Below, in pieces: positions 17,461 through 24,864 of a stretch of 36,433 nucleotides of DNA. Numbering within the stretch: the first letter of the stretch is position 1; the number at the start of each line of letters is the position of its first letter. The notes beneath the pieces were generated by a model that was not told the DNA's origin, did not search any database, and saw only the letters and a list, made by a program, of their open reading frames with translations. The position numbers and the translations under genes were made by a program. The stretch lies in assembly GCA_018672825.1 (NCBI GenBank), contig JABHUE010000127.1, positions 1 through 36,433 on the forward strand, given 5' to 3'. The stretch comes from Pseudomonadota bacterium (GTDB taxonomy: Bacteria > Pseudomonadota > Gammaproteobacteria > Arenicellales > UBA868).

Positions 17461-18801
17461 TTGAAAAGCAAAATTTTTTATAACCGTTACGTAGTGCAGA
17501 ACTGCCGAATTAGAAATTTTTCAGCTGTGTTCTTGATAGGTTTGTTTTGCTCATCATTTGCTTCCGGCGAGGAGATGATCAATAAGGCGCTCGTCATTGT
17601 CAATGAATCGATCATTACGCAGGCGGACCTTGACCAGCAGATGTCTATTGCCCGACTGGAATTTAACGCCAGCGGGCGTGCGCCACCGCCCGACTCTGTA
17701 CTGTCATCACAAGTACTGGAAGAAATGATTGTTGATAACCTGCTGCTTGACGTGGCGCAGCGGTTTGGCATTTCGACTACGAACAGTCAGGTTAATTACG
17801 CTCTTTCCGTCATTGCAAAACAGAATCAATTGAATGGTGCTCAGTTTAAGGCACTGATTGAGGAGAACGGCGTGAGGTTTGAAAACTACCGAATGGATTT
17901 GCGTCGACAACTTACGATTCGGCAATTAGTCAACAATCGGATTGGGCGGACGATTAATATCAGTTCGCAGGAGATTAATGATTACCTGCTTCAAAATCCG
18001 TATGAAATAGACGAACAAGACGACAAGTTCGAACTGGCTCAAATTCTGATATCTATTCCTGCTAATGCAACAGAAGAAACGCTTTTCGCGCTGGGGAAGA
18101 CGGCTAATGAGATTTATCAAAGTCTAATGGGCGGGCTTTCATTTGATGACGCGATTAAAAGCTACCTCCCTGGCGAGGGCGAGAGACAAAATGCATTTTT
18201 GGGATTGCGCAGTCGTTCCCAATTGCCGCAGATTTTTATTGATGCACTGGATAATGTGGAAATTGGCGGTGTTTCGGAGGTGTTTAAAAGCCCTCGGGGC
18301 TGGCATATCCTGAAATTGATCGACGTCCAGCAGGCGGGTGTCTCAATGGTATTGCAGCGACAGGTCAGGCATATTTTGCTTCGTCAGACTGATCTTTTGC
18401 GGAAAGAGCAGATTCGATCTCGATTAGAAAGAATTCGTGATCGAATTCTCGCGGGGGAAGATTTTGGGTCTGTCGCGCGATTGCAGTCGGAAGACCCTTC
18501 CTCGCGCGCATTAGGTGGGAGCCTTGGCTGGATCGATGCAGGGCAGTTGCCCGTTGAATTTGAACAAACGTTAGACGCGCTTGCACTCAATGAGATTAGT
18601 CTGATATTCGAAACAGGAGCAGGGCTGCATATTGCGCAGGTGATGGGTCGTCGAGAGATTGATATCGGAGAGAACCTTCGCAGGCTGGAGGCAGAACAGG
18701 TATTGAGGGGAAGGAAAACAGATGAGGCATTGGAGCAGTGGTCTCAATCCCTCCGGGAAGATGCCTATGTCGAATACCGCACGCCCCTGCTTAGCGAGTA
18801 G
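17461..18801 (+). CDS. surA: SurA, periplasmic chaperone and peptidyl-prolyl isomerase
   Basis: 446 residues from a TTG; the first ATG lies after the signal sequence, so a TTG or GTG start is needed. SurA escorts unfolded outer-membrane proteins, LptD among its chief clients, across the periplasm. The signal peptide ends near residue 36 (SSFASGEE). The N-terminal chaperone domain begins NKALVIVNESIITQADLDQQ. A first parvulin domain covers about residues 187-290, and a second, better conserved one covers about 300-400 (RQVRHILLR, EDFGSVARLQSEDPSS, GGSLGWIDAGQLP). The C-terminal strand completes the chaperone core. Usual neighbours pdxA and rsmA are not downstream; amtB converges instead. Confidence 0.95.
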   Translation: MKSKIFYNRYVVQNCRIRNFSAVFLIGLFCSSFASGEEMINKALVIVNESIITQADLDQQMSIARLEFNASGRAPPPDSVLSSQVLEEMIVDNLLLDVAQRFGISTTNSQVNYALSVIAKQNQLNGAQFKALIEENGVRFENYRMDLRRQLTIRQLVNNRIGRTINISSQEINDYLLQNPYEIDEQDDKFELAQILISIPANATEETLFALGKTANEIYQSLMGGLSFDDAIKSYLPGEGERQNAFLGLRSRSQLPQIFIDALDNVEIGGVSEVFKSPRGWHILKLIDVQQAGVSMVLQRQVRHILLRQTDLLRKEQIRSRLERIRDRILAGEDFGSVARLQSEDPSSRALGGSLGWIDAGQLPVEFEQTLDALALNEISLIFETGAGLHIAQVMGRREIDIGENLRRLEAEQVLRGRKTDEALEQWSQSLREDAYVEYRTPLLSE

Positions 18802-18826
18802 CGCCCTTTCGAAAAAGGACGCTACT
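18797..18826. terminator. Hairpin between convergent surA and amtB
   Basis: A 7-base arm (AGTAGCG) pairs with CGCTACT, then one mismatch, then CCTTT pairs with AAAGG around a CGAA loop, giving 12 pairs in all. It overlaps the surA stop codon. Neither side has a T-run, so it is a terminator-like or transcript-end-stabilising hairpin rather than a classical intrinsic terminator. Its position between converging genes supports a bidirectional role. Confidence 0.45.
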
Positions 18827-18858
18827 GCTGCGCCTAGCTACTTAGGAATTTATTGGAT

Positions 18859-20133
18859 CTAGGAGCTTTTTGTAAACTCTGGATAGGCCTCAAGACCGCA
18901 CTCCGATACGTCCACACCGCGATATTCCTCTTCCTCGCTAACGCGTAAACCGAATAGTACTTTAATCACCATCCAGGTAATTAAACTCGCAACTAATACA
19001 AATAAAAATATAATCCCGGCACCAGTTAGCTGAGTCAATAGAGAAGCGTCACCGTTGGTGATGGGAACCGCGACTAACCCCCAGATACCAGCGACCCCAT
19101 GTACAGAAATGGCGCCAACGGGATCGTCGATACGGATGCGGTCAAGAGCCAATACCGAGAAAACAACAATAACGCCTCCGACAGCACCAATTAGGGTGGC
19201 GGTAAGCGGCGATGGCATTAAGGGTTCTGCTGTAATCGAGACAAGACCCGCAAGCGCGCCATTGAGCACCATCGTAAGATCCGCCCGACCGAGAACAACT
19301 TTAGCTGTGAGTAATGCTGCGACGACACCCCCAGCCGCGGCTGCGTTGGTGTTTACAAATACCGCAGCGACTGCGTTGGCTTCACTTACATTTGAGATAA
19401 CCAATTCCGACCCGCCGTTGAATCCGAACCAGCCCAACCACAATATAAACGTGCCTAGCGTTGCTAATGGAAGGTTAGCGCCTGGTAACGCCTGGATTTT
19501 TCCATTTTTTCCATATTTCCCTTTGCGGGCGCCGACAAGCCAGACGCCGGCAAGCGCGGCTGTTGCGCCGGTCAGATGCACGACTCCCGAGCCTGCAAAA
19601 TCAGAGAAACCCATCGTATCTAGGAAGCCACCGCCCCATTTCCAGAAACCTTGAATAGGGTAGATGAATCCCGTTAGAACAACACAAAAAGCAAGGAATG
19701 GCCACAGCTTCATCCGCTCGGCTACAGCTCCTGAGACGATCGACATGGCGGTAGCGACGAAGACCACCTGGAAAAAGAAATCAGATCGACCGGAATAGTA
19801 ACTGCCCGAATACCATTCATCTCCGGTTACGCTTAGGACGGTCGCGGGGTCATTTTCGGCGCCTAATAGGAAAGTAATTCCCGGCCAAAAACTATTGACA
19901 GCATCTCCCGGATACATCAAGTTATACCCCACCAGCATGTACATGACGCAGGCGATCGAGTAAAGCGCTACATTTTTTGTGAGAATTTCCGTTGTATTTT
20001 TGGCGCGGACAAGTCCCGCCTCAAGCATAGAAAATCCCGCGGCCATCCACATTACAAATGCGCCCATCACAAGAAAATAAAGGGTATCGAGCGCGTACTT
20101 AAGGTTAAGAATTTCTTCCACTTTTTTCTCCAA
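18859..20133 (-). CDS. amtB: AmtB-type ammonium transporter
   Basis: 424 residues, eleven predicted membrane helices, no obvious cleaved signal peptide. Amt trimers conduct ammonium across the inner membrane. The twin pore histidines lie in GSGVVHLTGATAALAG and GAISVHGVAGIWG; the conserved FxxMWxxAGFSMLEAGLVRAKN block is at the N terminus. Its partner glnK lies 27 bases upstream on the same strand, so GlnK can block the pore when nitrogen is ample. A Shine-Dalgarno GGAG precedes the start. Transcription presumably comes from the sigma-54 promoter before glnK. A 199-codon open frame on the other strand (19055-19654) is a shadow. Confidence 0.97.
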   Translation of the reverse strand: MEKKVEEILNLKYALDTLYFLVMGAFVMWMAAGFSMLEAGLVRAKNTTEILTKNVALYSIACVMYMLVGYNLMYPGDAVNSFWPGITFLLGAENDPATVLSVTGDEWYSGSYYSGRSDFFFQVVFVATAMSIVSGAVAERMKLWPFLAFCVVLTGFIYPIQGFWKWGGGFLDTMGFSDFAGSGVVHLTGATAALAGVWLVGARKGKYGKNGKIQALPGANLPLATLGTFILWLGWFGFNGGSELVISNVSEANAVAAVFVNTNAAAAGGVVAALLTAKVVLGRADLTMVLNGALAGLVSITAEPLMPSPLTATLIGAVGGVIVVFSVLALDRIRIDDPVGAISVHGVAGIWGLVAVPITNGDASLLTQLTGAGIIFLFVLVASLITWMVIKVLFGLRVSEEEEYRGVDVSECGLEAYPEFTKSS

Positions 20134-20160
20134 GTTCTAAATTTTATTTGATAGGTATAG

Positions 20161-20499
20161 TTAAAGAGCGCCTGTGCTTGTTTCTCCGGTTCGAATTCGA
20201 ACGGCTTGGTCGATATCGAAAACAAATATTTTTCCGTCTCCAATTTTTCCTGTTTTTGCTGCGCTACTGATGGCTTCGATCGCCTGATCAACGAGATCAG
20301 TTGATATTGCAATCTCGAGTTTCACCTTGGGCAGGAAGTCCACAGCATATTCAGCACCTCGATAGAGTTCGGTATGACCTTTTTGCCTCCCAAAACCCTT
20401 CACTTCTGTGACAGTCATACCTTTCACTCCGATCGCCGACAGGGCGTCTCGTACATCGTCTAACCTAAATGGCTTTATGACGGCGCTTACAAGTTTCAT
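20161..20499 (-). CDS. glnK: GlnK/GlnB, PII nitrogen regulatory protein
   Basis: 112 residues, the standard PII length. PII trimers sense 2-oxoglutarate and ATP/ADP and report nitrogen status to NtrB, glutamine-synthetase adenylyltransferase and AmtB. The uridylylation site Tyr51 is present in the T-loop (RGAEYAVDFLPK); the B-loop TGKIGDGKIFV and C-loop are intact. Pairing with amtB makes the GlnK assignment better than GlnB. A strong AAGGAG lies before the ATG. The upstream region carries a sigma-54 promoter and NtrC-type sites, so expression should rise under nitrogen limitation. Confidence 0.95.
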   Translation of the reverse strand: MKLVSAVIKPFRLDDVRDALSAIGVKGMTVTEVKGFGRQKGHTELYRGAEYAVDFLPKVKLEIAISTDLVDQAIEAISSAAKTGKIGDGKIFVFDIDQAVRIRTGETSTGAL

Positions 20500-20568
20500 T
20501 TTTTCTCCTTATTAAAATGAACATCAAACGGATAAAAATCGCCAGATAACTGGATCACTGTTTTAGAA

Positions 20569-20583
20569 GCAATAAACGTGCCA
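20569..20583 (-). promoter_or_regulatory. Sigma-54 promoter of glnK-amtB
   Basis: On the minus strand the sequence reads TGGCAC, five bases, TTGC, an exact match to the RpoN -24/-12 consensus. The -12 GC is about 70 bases upstream of the glnK ATG, so the predicted start site is near 20557. Such promoters need an enhancer-binding activator, here presumably NtrC bound at the two sites upstream. Confidence 0.88.
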
Positions 20584-20643
20584 ACCTTGAAAAAATTTTT
20601 GGACAGGTTATACGAGCGGTCGTTAAATTTAGCGATTAAATAA

Positions 20644-20660
20644 TGCCCATAAGCAGGGCA
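20644..20660 (-). promoter_or_regulatory. Probable second NtrC site (inverted repeat)
   Basis: A 17-base inverted repeat with TGCCC and GGGCA arms around a 7-base centre. It deviates from the NtrC consensus in the inner bases. Its centre is 31 bases (three helical turns) from the centre of the better site at 20676-20690, the same-face spacing expected for paired NtrC dimers, and roughly 95 bases upstream of the predicted start. Confidence 0.45.
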
Positions 20661-20675
20661 TTTAATTTAGGCTTC

Positions 20676-20690
20676 GCACTGTAATGGTGC
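20676..20690 (-). promoter_or_regulatory. NtrC binding site upstream of glnK
   Basis: GCAC, five bases, TGGTGC: the spacing and arms of the classical NtrC enhancer (GCACC...TGGTGC). It is centred about 126 bases upstream of the predicted glnK start, in the usual enhancer range. It also sits about 77 bases before ubiK but is most sensibly assigned to glnK-amtB. Confidence 0.65.
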
Positions 20691-20766
20691 TTTAAACACA
20701 AGAAGACAGATGCGCTGTTAAGATTCGGTCTTCAGTCAACATCGTTTCTAAAAATTGTGATCACTA

Positions 20767-20997
20767 ATGACATCTCCGTTCAAAAAATTAACTGATTCTC
20801 TTCATGATGTGCTGCCAAATGATTTATCGAAGGAAATTAAGAGTAACGTTCGCGCTATGGTTGAGGCATCTCTTAGAAAGATGGATTTGGTGACCCGCGA
20901 AGAACTTGAAGTGCAAGAGAAGGTTTTGATGCGCACTCGTGAGAAACTTGAAGCGCTTCAGGCCCGTATCGAGGCATTAGAAGCAGGCCAGAAATAA
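20767..20997 (+). CDS. ubiK: UbiK accessory factor (BMFP/YqiC family)
   Basis: 76 residues. UbiK assists late ubiquinone biosynthesis, forming a complex with the lipid-binding protein UbiJ. The N-terminal half is amphipathic (DSLHDVLPNDLSKEIKSNVR), followed by the conserved VEASLRKMDLVTREELEVQ block and a C-terminal coiled coil (LMRTREKLEALQARIEALEA). Divergent from glnK and followed by comM, as in Pseudomonas. The 8-base palindrome GTGATCAC lies just before the start codon; its meaning is unknown. Confidence 0.93.
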   Translation: MTSPFKKLTDSLHDVLPNDLSKEIKSNVRAMVEASLRKMDLVTREELEVQEKVLMRTREKLEALQARIEALEAGQK

Positions 20998-21061
20998 GAA
21001 GTACAGTCTCATTCATCACAAGACTTCCCAAGGATGGGAAAAATGACAAGGAGTAGTCAAC

Positions 21062-22573
21062 ATGTCGCTAGCACGATTGCAGAGCAGGGCGGGGTACGGC
21101 CTTGAGACCCCGCGTGTTTCGGTAGAGGTTCACCTTTCAGGTGGATTGCCATCATTCAGTATCGTTGGCTTACCGGAAGTTGCAGTAAGAGAAAGTCGAG
21201 AACGGGTGAGAAGCGCTCTTCTGAATTCTGGATTTGATTTCCCTACCAGACGCATTACGGTGAACCTGGCCCCTGCTGATCTCCCAAAACAAGGTGGCCG
21301 ATTTGACCTGCCCATCGCACTTGGAATTCTTGCTGCCTCCGGCCAACTCGGTAAAACCTTGGTTGATCTGCCCGGTGAATATATTGGCGAGTTGGGACTG
21401 GGCGGAGAACTGCGTGCAGTTCCTGGCGTGCTACCCATAGCGCTTGAGGTTTGCAAGACAAACAATTTCCTAATGTTGCCTCGTCAGAACTTTTATGAGG
21501 CCTCTTTAGCTGAGGGTGCACAATTATTGCCATGCGATCATCTTGCTGAATGTGCAACGCATCTCCGGAACGATACCCTGATGGATCCCCGCCCCTCCAA
21601 AGGGTTGGTCGCCCGCCCTCATAGCGATGTACGTTGCCCTGATCTTTCTGAAATATCAGGGCAACACTTAGGACGAAGAGCGTTAGAGATATCAGCAGCC
21701 GGCGGACACTCACTTTTGATGATCGGCCCACCCGGATGTGGCAAGACCATGCTCGCGGAACGCTTGCCTGGCCTATTGCCGGAGATGAGTGAGACTGAGG
21801 CGCTTGACTCCGCAATGATTCATTCTGTGTCGAGTTTGGGGTTCGATATTGATCGTTGGAAAGTAAGACCTTTTCGAGCTCCTCATCATAGTGGATCAGC
21901 AGCTGCGCTTATCGGAGGCGGTAGAAACGCTCAGCCGGGTGAGATCTCTCTCGCTCACAATGGGGTCCTATTTCTTGACGAGTTGCCTGAGTTTCAACGA
22001 CAGACTTTAGATCAGTTGAGAGAGCCGCTGGAGTCAGGATTTATATCAATTTCAAGAGTCAATGCTTCGGTTCGTTATCCTTGCCAGTTTCAGTGGATTA
22101 GCGCGATGAATCCATGTCGATGCGGGTACGAGGGCGATTTATCAGGCCGTTGCCGTTGCACTGTCGAGGAAGCGAAGCGCTACCGGCAAAAAATTTCGGG
22201 ACCGTTGCAGGATCGCATTGGTCTTCAGGTGAGATTAAGCGCGATCGACCCGAGGGAATTGAAGAAATCAAGAGGGTCGATTGAGAATTCCAAGGCCGTT
22301 AAGCAACGAGTGATAAATGCCCGGATTCGTCAGTTAGATCGCTTGGGCTCAACCAATGCGCGAGCTCATCAGGCACGATTTGATTCTCGACTTAGTTTGG
22401 AAAAAAGTGCGGATAGGTTTCTCGATAAAGCGATGGCGGCACTCGCCATCTCGGCCCGCGGGTACCATCTTGTTTTAAGAGTTGCCCAGACAATTGCCGA
22501 TCTTGGTGGAGTTGATTGCGTCCAGGACGATCATATTGCTGAGGCATTGCAATACCGTTTACCGGAAATTTAA
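21062..22573 (+). CDS. comM: ComM/YifB, AAA+ Mg-chelatase-like helicase
   Basis: 503 residues. ComM is a hexameric helicase that promotes branch migration when imported single strands recombine during natural transformation; it is also found in many non-competent bacteria. The N-terminal LonC-like domain (about residues 20-140) contains FSIVGLPEVAVRESRERVR and NLAPADLPKQGGRFDLPIALG. The Walker A is GPPGCGKT at residues 222-229; Walker B is the VLFLDELPEF segment. Next come NPCRCGY and a short Cys-rich segment (GRCRCT), then the C-terminal lid with SARGYHLVLRVAQTIADL. A clear AAGGAG precedes the ATG. It follows ubiK with 64 bases between. Confidence 0.96.
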   Translation: MSLARLQSRAGYGLETPRVSVEVHLSGGLPSFSIVGLPEVAVRESRERVRSALLNSGFDFPTRRITVNLAPADLPKQGGRFDLPIALGILAASGQLGKTLVDLPGEYIGELGLGGELRAVPGVLPIALEVCKTNNFLMLPRQNFYEASLAEGAQLLPCDHLAECATHLRNDTLMDPRPSKGLVARPHSDVRCPDLSEISGQHLGRRALEISAAGGHSLLMIGPPGCGKTMLAERLPGLLPEMSETEALDSAMIHSVSSLGFDIDRWKVRPFRAPHHSGSAAALIGGGRNAQPGEISLAHNGVLFLDELPEFQRQTLDQLREPLESGFISISRVNASVRYPCQFQWISAMNPCRCGYEGDLSGRCRCTVEEAKRYRQKISGPLQDRIGLQVRLSAIDPRELKKSRGSIENSKAVKQRVINARIRQLDRLGSTNARAHQARFDSRLSLEKSADRFLDKAMAALAISARGYHLVLRVAQTIADLGGVDCVQDDHIAEALQYRLPEI

Positions 22574-22608
22574 TTCACTGGAGACAACGAACACATAATA
22601 TTTTTGGG

Positions 22609-23409
22609 TTAATTCCAGTTTGGCTGTCGTTTTTCAATAAAAGCGCTGATGCCTTCAATCGTGTCGTCGAAAAGCATGTTTTTCGCCATCGTTTGACCCG
22701 CAGTCGCGTAAGCGTCGACAAGCGGCATGTTTAACTGCCGGTAAAAAAGTGCTTTTCCTGCCCGAAGCGCTTGAGATGGCTTTGAGGCAATATTTTTCAC
22801 AAGTTGATCGACAGTGGCATCCAGTTCTTCTGCTGGCACAGCATGATTGATTAGGCCATAGTTGACCGCTGTTTCGGCATCAATAAATTCACCGGTGGTG
22901 AGCATCTCGAATGCGCGCTTGCGGGACACATTCCGACTCAGTGGCACGCTTGGGGTCGAGCAAAAAAGACCGAGGTTTATTCCAGAGACCGCGAATCGGG
23001 CAGCGCTAGAGGAAATAGCAAGATCAGCATTAGCGACGAGTTGGCAGCCAGCGGCTGTTGCCATCCCGTCTACTTTAGCGACCACAATCTGGGGCATGGA
23101 TGCAAGGGTCATCATCATCTCGGTGCATCGAGAGAATAAGTCTTCATAGTAACTTTGGTCAGGTCGAGCACGCATTTGTTTTAAATCATGCCCAGCGCAG
23201 AAGGCCTTTCCATTGGCAGACAGGATTACTACCTTGATGTCAGGATTATCCTTGATCTCGTTTATTGTTGAGATCATCGCCGACAGCATTTCCTCTGACA
23301 GCGCATTGTACTGAGAAGGATTATTCAGGGTAAGATTGATCACCCCAGGTGAATAGGCCGTCTTCAAAAAGAGGGATGTCGAGCCGTCATTGGGTAAGGG
23401 GTCAGTCAT
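22609..23409 (-). CDS. ECHDC3-like crotonase, probably not a hydratase
   Basis: 266 residues, crotonase fold. The oxyanion-hole segments are present: AFCAGHDLKQM (near Gly73) and the second at ATAAGCQLVAN (Gly121). Both catalytic glutamates of true enoyl-CoA hydratases are replaced: the position equal to rat Glu144 is Gln123, and that equal to Glu164 is Gly143. The block GINLGLFCSTPSVPLSRNVSR is a close match to what I recall of animal ECHDC3. It should bind an acyl-CoA, but hydration is unlikely; the reaction is unknown. Divergent from the thioesterase gene with 83 bases between; a shared acyl-CoA role is possible. It converges on comM. Confidence 0.85.
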   Translation of the reverse strand: MTDPLPNDGSTSLFLKTAYSPGVINLTLNNPSQYNALSEEMLSAMISTINEIKDNPDIKVVILSANGKAFCAGHDLKQMRARPDQSYYEDLFSRCTEMMMTLASMPQIVVAKVDGMATAAGCQLVANADLAISSSAARFAVSGINLGLFCSTPSVPLSRNVSRKRAFEMLTTGEFIDAETAVNYGLINHAVPAEELDATVDQLVKNIASKPSQALRAGKALFYRQLNMPLVDAYATAGQTMAKNMLFDDTIEGISAFIEKRQPNWN

Positions 23410-23492
23410 GGCGTTAATTGGATGTCAATTTCAGCGTAAGTTACATCGCTGGGCTCTTATAGTAAAGTGAAATACTGTTAGAGAGGACTACT

Positions 23493-23927
23493 GTGTCAAA
23501 AATTTCTCTGTCTCAACTTCTAGAGCTGGTTGATCAGCAGCTACCGTTTGCTCGGGAAAATGGCTTTGTTTTAGAGGTTTTGGAGGAAGGCGCGGCGACG
23601 GTGCGAGCGCCATATGATCGAAAATTCTTGCGGCCGGGAGATACGATTGCGGGTCCGGTTATGATGGGTCTTGCCGACTACGGGATTTATGCGGCACTCC
23701 TAAGTGAGATCGGCATTGTGCCGCTTGCTGTGACGACTAGTTTAAATATCAATTTTCTGAGCCGGCCTGGACCATCTGACCTGATTGCCAAAGCTCGCAT
23801 CATGAAGCTCGGGAAGCGCCTTGCGGTTGGCGAAGTTGAGATCTATAGCGATGGCGAGGATGCACTTGTTGCGCATGTGACCGCGACCTACTCCATTCCT
23901 CCAAAAAAAGAATTACTTGATAATTGA
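23493..23927 (+). CDS. PaaI-type hotdog thioesterase
   Basis: 144 residues from a GTG preceded by AGAGAGG. A single hotdog domain: the segment GDTIAGPVMMGLADYGIYAALLSE matches the central helix that carries the catalytic acidic residue (here Asp in LADY) of the PaaI/YdiI family, followed by TTSLNINFLSRPGPSDLIAKARI, the usual strand pair. It probably hydrolyses an acyl- or aryl-CoA; the substrate is not predictable. Just downstream, 13 bases away, is a haloacid-dehalogenase gene, so the two may be co-transcribed. Confidence 0.87.
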   Translation: MSKISLSQLLELVDQQLPFARENGFVLEVLEEGAATVRAPYDRKFLRPGDTIAGPVMMGLADYGIYAALLSEIGIVPLAVTTSLNINFLSRPGPSDLIAKARIMKLGKRLAVGEVEIYSDGEDALVAHVTATYSIPPKKELLDN

Positions 23928-23940
23928 AAGAATGGCTTAG

Positions 23941-24624
23941 ATGAACCAGAGCGCACTTAATGGAATTAAGGCCTGTGTGTTTGACGCTTACGGCACACTA
24001 TTCGACGTGCACTCGGCTGTAGCCCAGCACACTCACCGGATGGCCAATGCGTCAATCGTGTCTATGCTTTGGCGAACCAAGCAACTGGAATACACGTGGC
24101 TGCGAACCCTAATGGGGCGGTACGTTGACTTTTGGCAGGTCACTGGGGATGCGCTCGATTTTGCTTTGGATACCCACGGTATTTCAGATTCACAACTTCG
24201 AGCTGATCTTATGCAGGCGTATCTTGGTCTTTCCTGCTATTTGGAAGTGCCGGAGGTCCTTAATGAATTGAAATCAAAAGATATCCGTTGCGCCATTCTT
24301 TCCAATGGCTCTCCAGATATGCTATCGGCCGCGGTAAACCATGCGGGCCTTGAGGCTTACTTTGATGCCGTGCTTTCGGTTGATGGTATTCGAATTTACA
24401 AGCCTGACCCCCGCGTGTATCAGCAGGCGGTTGATGCATTAGGAGTCGATGCGTCAGAAATCGCTTTTCACTCCTCGAACGCGTGGGACGCAGCCGGCGC
24501 TGATGCCTTCGGCTTCAGGGTCATCTGGGTGAATCGCTTCGATCAGAAAGCCGAGCGGTTGGGCACCTCGGTGGCTGCTGAAATAAAGGATTTATCCTCC
24601 TTGACGGGGTTGATCTTCAGCTAA
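23941..24624 (+). CDS. Haloacid dehalogenase type II (HAD superfamily)
   Basis: 227 residues. L-2-haloacid dehalogenases replace a halogen by hydroxyl through an aspartyl-ester intermediate. The nucleophile is Asp15 in VFDAYGTLFDV; the cap domain spans about residues 22-95; the Ser/Asn motif is CAILSNGSPDML, the Lys is in YKPDPRVYQ, and the C-terminal FHSSNAWDAAGADAFGFRVIWVNR block is the type II dehalogenase signature rather than that of a general phosphatase. The natural substrate is uncertain: marine halogenated acids or another small 2-substituted acid are both possible. No clear terminator follows before the metZ promoter. Confidence 0.87.
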   Translation: MNQSALNGIKACVFDAYGTLFDVHSAVAQHTHRMANASIVSMLWRTKQLEYTWLRTLMGRYVDFWQVTGDALDFALDTHGISDSQLRADLMQAYLGLSCYLEVPEVLNELKSKDIRCAILSNGSPDMLSAAVNHAGLEAYFDAVLSVDGIRIYKPDPRVYQQAVDALGVDASEIAFHSSNAWDAAGADAFGFRVIWVNRFDQKAERLGTSVAAEIKDLSSLTGLIFS

Positions 24625-24695
24625 CTCTGTTTGAGTCGCTCTCTTACCGTATCGTTATCGGCTGACGTGGCGCGGCCCGCTTTCTTGAGATTTTT

Positions 24696-24724
24696 TTGAC
24701 AGGACCCTGCCAAGTTGCTAGATT
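24696..24724 (+). promoter_or_regulatory. Sigma-70 promoter of metZ
   Basis: A perfect TTGACA (24696-24701), a 17-base spacer, then TAGATT (24719-24724, 4/6). The predicted start, around 24731, falls at the first base of the riboswitch P1 helix, which fits an RNA leader of about 130 bases. Confidence 0.65.
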
Positions 24725-24727
24725 CCG

Positions 24728-24786
24728 CTTAGCGCCGATTTGAATATCAGCTTGCGGGCGCTTAAGAAATACGGCTAAAGCGAGGC
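24728..24786 (+). promoter_or_regulatory. SAM-II (SAM-alpha) riboswitch aptamer
   Basis: The P1 helix is AGCGCC (24731-24736) with GGCGCT (24757-24762). The loop opens with GATTTGA (24737-24743), and TTGC lies just before the P1 return strand. The downstream strand has GAAAT (24766-24770), GCTAAA (24774-24779) and GAGG (24782-24785). These elements occur in the same order and spacing as in the metX SAM-II aptamer crystallised from a marine metagenome, compared from memory. A pseudoknot pairing is available between GCTT (24750-24753) and AAGC (24778-24781). The gene downstream, metZ, is a methionine-synthesis gene, the typical SAM-II target. A covariance-model search would settle it. Confidence 0.85.
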
Positions 24787-24794
24787 TTATCGGT

Positions 24795-24829
24795 ACCCCG
24801 CTTCAGCCCCGACTGCAGTGGGTTTTTTT
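24795..24829 (+). terminator. Riboswitch-controlled intrinsic terminator before metZ
   Basis: The 5' arm (24795-24806) and 3' arm (24813-24823) pair as ACCC/GGGT, GCT/AGT (one wobble) and CAG/CTG, with a bulge and a mismatch, around the loop CCCCGA. Seven T follow (24823-24829). The 5' arm CCCCGCTT (24796-24803) can instead pair with AAGCGAGG (24778-24785) of the aptamer: seven pairs and one mismatch. The two structures exclude each other, so SAM binding would favour termination. Confidence 0.75.
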
Positions 24830-24864
24830 GTGCCCTGCGCTCGACCGGATTAAGGAGACAGGTT

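Noticed and set aside
19055-19654. 199-codon open frame on the plus strand within amtB
   Set aside because: Exactly antisense to a full AmtB with its twin histidines. The Pro/Thr/Ala-rich product is typical of a frame opposite a hydrophobic membrane gene.
20757-20764. GTGATCAC palindrome before ubiK
   Set aside because: Eight bases only, with no second copy or known operator match; noted in the ubiK entry but not called as a site.
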